Assembly (NCBI RefSeq): GCF_013185185.1
Contig: NZ_JAAZWE010000002.1
Location: forward strand, 1,119,595 to 1,183,594
Reading direction: 5' to 3'
Origin: Saccharibacillus endophyticus
GTDB lineage: Bacteria > Bacillota > Bacilli > Paenibacillales > Paenibacillaceae
Length of the DNA stretch: 64,000 nt
Below the pieces are notes generated by a model that made no database searches, was not told where the DNA came from, and saw only the letters and a list, made by a program, of their open reading frames with translations. Shown here piece after piece: positions 62,786 to 64,000 of the stretch (within the stretch, counting starts at the first letter, position 1; each line of letters starts with the position of its first letter). The position numbers and the translations under genes were made by a program.

Positions 62786-63445
62786 TCACTTCTCTTCGAC
62801 TTTCCGCAAATCTTCCAAACGGATATCGCCGACTTTATTCACAATCAGGTCGGCTTGGCTCAAGTCCTGGTTGCCGGAGTTCGGATTGACGAAGCCGATG
62901 CAGTGCATGCCTGCCGCTTTGGCGGCGGCGACGCCGTGGCGGGCGTCTTCCAATACCGCGCAGCGCGCAGGATTTACCCCCAACAGCTCGGCCGCGCGCA
63001 AGTACACGTCGGGCGCAGGCTTGCCCTTGGGCACCTGCTCCCCGCTGACCACGACCTGAAACTCGCCCCGCAGTCCGAACTTCTCCAATACGGCCTCGAT
63101 GAACACGGGCGGCGAAGAAGACGCGATCGCCCGCGGAATCCCGCCTTTTTTCAACTCCGCAAGCAATTCCCGAATCCCTTCGATCGGCTCCATCTCCGCC
63201 GCGCGCAGCACTTCGATCTTATGCCCGAGCTGGTATTCGATAATCTCCTCCACCGTCTGGCTCATCCCGAATTCCTCGCGGATCGATTTCCACAGCTCCG
63301 GATTCGTCATCCCCACGTAATCCTCCAACTTCTCCTGCGTAATCGGATGCCCGTAATACTCCATCACCCGAATATCCACGTCGAAATGCATCGGCTCGCT
63401 GTCGATAATAACCCCGTCCATGTCGAAAATAAAAGCTTCGATCAT
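62786..63445 (-). CDS. HAD-superfamily phosphatase/beta-phosphoglucomutase-like
   Basis: 219 residues, HAD subfamily IA. Motif I is FDMDGVIIDSEP with nucleophile Asp and acid Asp, motif II the Ser in IASSSP, motif III the Lys in KGKPAPDVYL, and motif IV VLEDARHGVAAA. The cap domain with VGMTNPELW matches the PgmB/YhcW group. Possible roles include sugar-phosphate phosphatase or beta-phosphoglucomutase. The ATG at 63445 has GAGAGGGG 9 bases upstream; open frame continues to 63544 but that is leader. It is a single gene. Confidence 0.88.
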   Translation of the reverse strand: MIEAFIFDMDGVIIDSEPMHFDVDIRVMEYYGHPITQEKLEDYVGMTNPELWKSIREEFGMSQTVEEIIEYQLGHKIEVLRAAEMEPIEGIRELLAELKKGGIPRAIASSSPPVFIEAVLEKFGLRGEFQVVVSGEQVPKGKPAPDVYLRAAELLGVNPARCAVLEDARHGVAAAKAAGMHCIGFVNPNSGNQDLSQADLIVNKVGDIRLEDLRKVEEK

Positions 63446-63618
63446 CGTGTACAGCCCCTCTCTGTCTTTCATTATTTCCTTCACCTTAACTTGGGTAAAG
63501 GGTGTTATGCAACTTTGAAGAGACTCTCTTTCCTGTACTTGCACCTCCTACTACAAAATAAAAGCTTGAAGATAAAGCTTTCGGTTTCAGAAAAGTTCTG
63601 ATTCCGAAGAAGCACCAG

Positions 63619-63740
63619 GCGAAGGGGGAAATTCAGTGAAGGAACGGAGTGTTCGCCTTTGACTTGGGAAAGCCTCCTTGTATACATTCAATCTAGCTTT
63701 CCCAAGTCAACACGCGACCGAAACGAATTTCCCCCGCAGC
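63619..63740 (-). repeat. Large palindromic element P, copy 3
   Basis: Read on the minus strand: GGGGGAAATTCGTTTCGG, CGCGTGTTGA, inner stem GACTTGGGAAAGC with GCTTTCCCAAGTC (63661-63673 and 63696-63708), TCAAAGGCGAACA, CACTGAATTTCCCCC. The outer stem is GGGGGAAATTC/GAATTTCCCCC, where copy 2 has GAGAGAAATTC/GAATTTCTCTC. Pairing is kept while bases change. Confidence 0.75.
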
Positions 63741-63897
63741 CGCCAAGCTTCCCAAGCGAATAGGAACTTCTCTCGGTTCGAGAAAGCTTACGATGAAAGC
63801 TGACCTTAAAACGCTTTGGCAGCCTGCCTTTTTTCATCCGCACGATGGGTGATGGACCGAAAAAAAGGGCAACCATAGCCCGAGCGAACGGACGAAT

Positions 63898-63945
63898 ATT
63901 GTCATGGATTGGACAATTGCTCTTATCGGCCTGACTAAGTATAAT
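63898..63945 (+). promoter_or_regulatory. Rightward promoter with operator-like palindrome
   Basis: TTGCTC (63917-63922) and TATAAT (63940-63945) are 17 bases apart. ATTGTC and GACAAT (63898-63903 and 63912-63917) flank the -35. The gene served lies beyond the window. Confidence 0.55.
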
Positions 63946-64000
63946 ATTTCACATAGGGTATATTCCAAAATTACGTTATTCAAATTTGAAATCCGATCCG

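Larger units (their letters stand above)
63446..64000. other. Gene-free end of the window: P element and a rightward promoter
   Basis: No coding frame with a ribosome site was found. The stretch holds the third P element (core 63619-63740) and its outer arms (AAGCTTTC...AAGTTC on each side, from about 63541 to 63800). The promoter at 63917-63945 points out of the window. Confidence 0.7.

Noticed and set aside
1-64000. CRISPR arrays, tRNA/rRNA genes, prophage or integrase genes
   Set aside because: I saw no regularly spaced direct repeats, no cloverleaf sequences and no phage or recombinase-like products.

Overview
The window looks like chromosomal DNA from a high-GC member of the Paenibacillaceae (Paenibacillus or Saccharibacillus type). 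This is inferred from gene content: LplB/LplC/lipoprotein sugar importers paired with YesM/YesN regulators, several S-layer-homology (SLH) surface proteins, strong GGAGG ribosome sites, frequent GTG/TTG starts, and a futalosine-route menaquinone gene pair. No tRNA, rRNA, CRISPR array, prophage or transposase was seen.

Layout. 1-3.1 kb: the start of an MHYT-domain membrane protein (cut by the left edge), a Mug-type DNA glycosylase bracketed by inverted copies of a ~105 bp palindromic repeat, then mqnB-mqnD. 3.3-5.6 kb: an SLH protein that appears to start at ATT, an MtnU-like amidase, and a complete SAM-I riboswitch with terminator but no gene behind it. 5.6-9.0 kb: a gluconate operon (gnd-gntR-gntK) with a perfect GntR-type operator. 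9.2-11.9 kb: a membrane zinc-ribbon protein and a PDZ-less HtrA-like protease. 12.1-23.1 kb: a fructan locus (LacI-type regulator divergent from an ABC importer, cytoplasmic GH32, fructokinase and a 1078-residue secreted GH32). 23.1-25.4 kb: a second IF-3-like protein, a small flavin-fold protein and a GNAT-GrpB fusion. 25.4-30.7 kb: a small membrane protein, a heterodimeric ABC exporter and an SDR oxidoreductase. 30.8-39.2 kb: a GH3 beta-glucosidase, a DsbA-like protein, two SLH proteins (one a 5'-nucleotidase) and a PatB-type C-S lyase. 39.5-58.6 kb: a ten-gene minus-strand carbohydrate locus (GH172, GH140-like, YesN, YesM, two permeases, binding lipoprotein, GH2, GH78, L-fucose isomerase). 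58.8-63.5 kb: a CYP152 fatty-acid peroxygenase, a chemoreceptor, a lipoprotein and a HAD phosphatase.

How the parts work together. In the fructan locus the secreted GH32 would trim levan or inulin outside the cell, the ABC system would import fragments, and the cytoplasmic GH32 and ROK kinase would finish them. In the 39-58 kb locus none of the four glycosidases has a signal peptide, so imported oligosaccharides should be taken apart inside the cell under YesMN control. Two CcpA-like cre sites there suggest catabolite repression. GH78, GH140-like, GH2, GH172 and FucI together point to a branched deoxy-sugar or furanose-rich glycan such as pectic side chains or a D-arabinan. The sequence does not decide between these.

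The most unusual signals are non-coding: (1) the SAM riboswitch followed by a hairpin-rich, gene-free stretch ending in its own terminator; (2) three copies of a large palindromic element whose stems differ in sequence but remain paired; (3) a second, smaller palindromic repeat family; (4) an exact 18 bp motif repeated 105 bp apart around the promoter of the 5'-nucleotidase.
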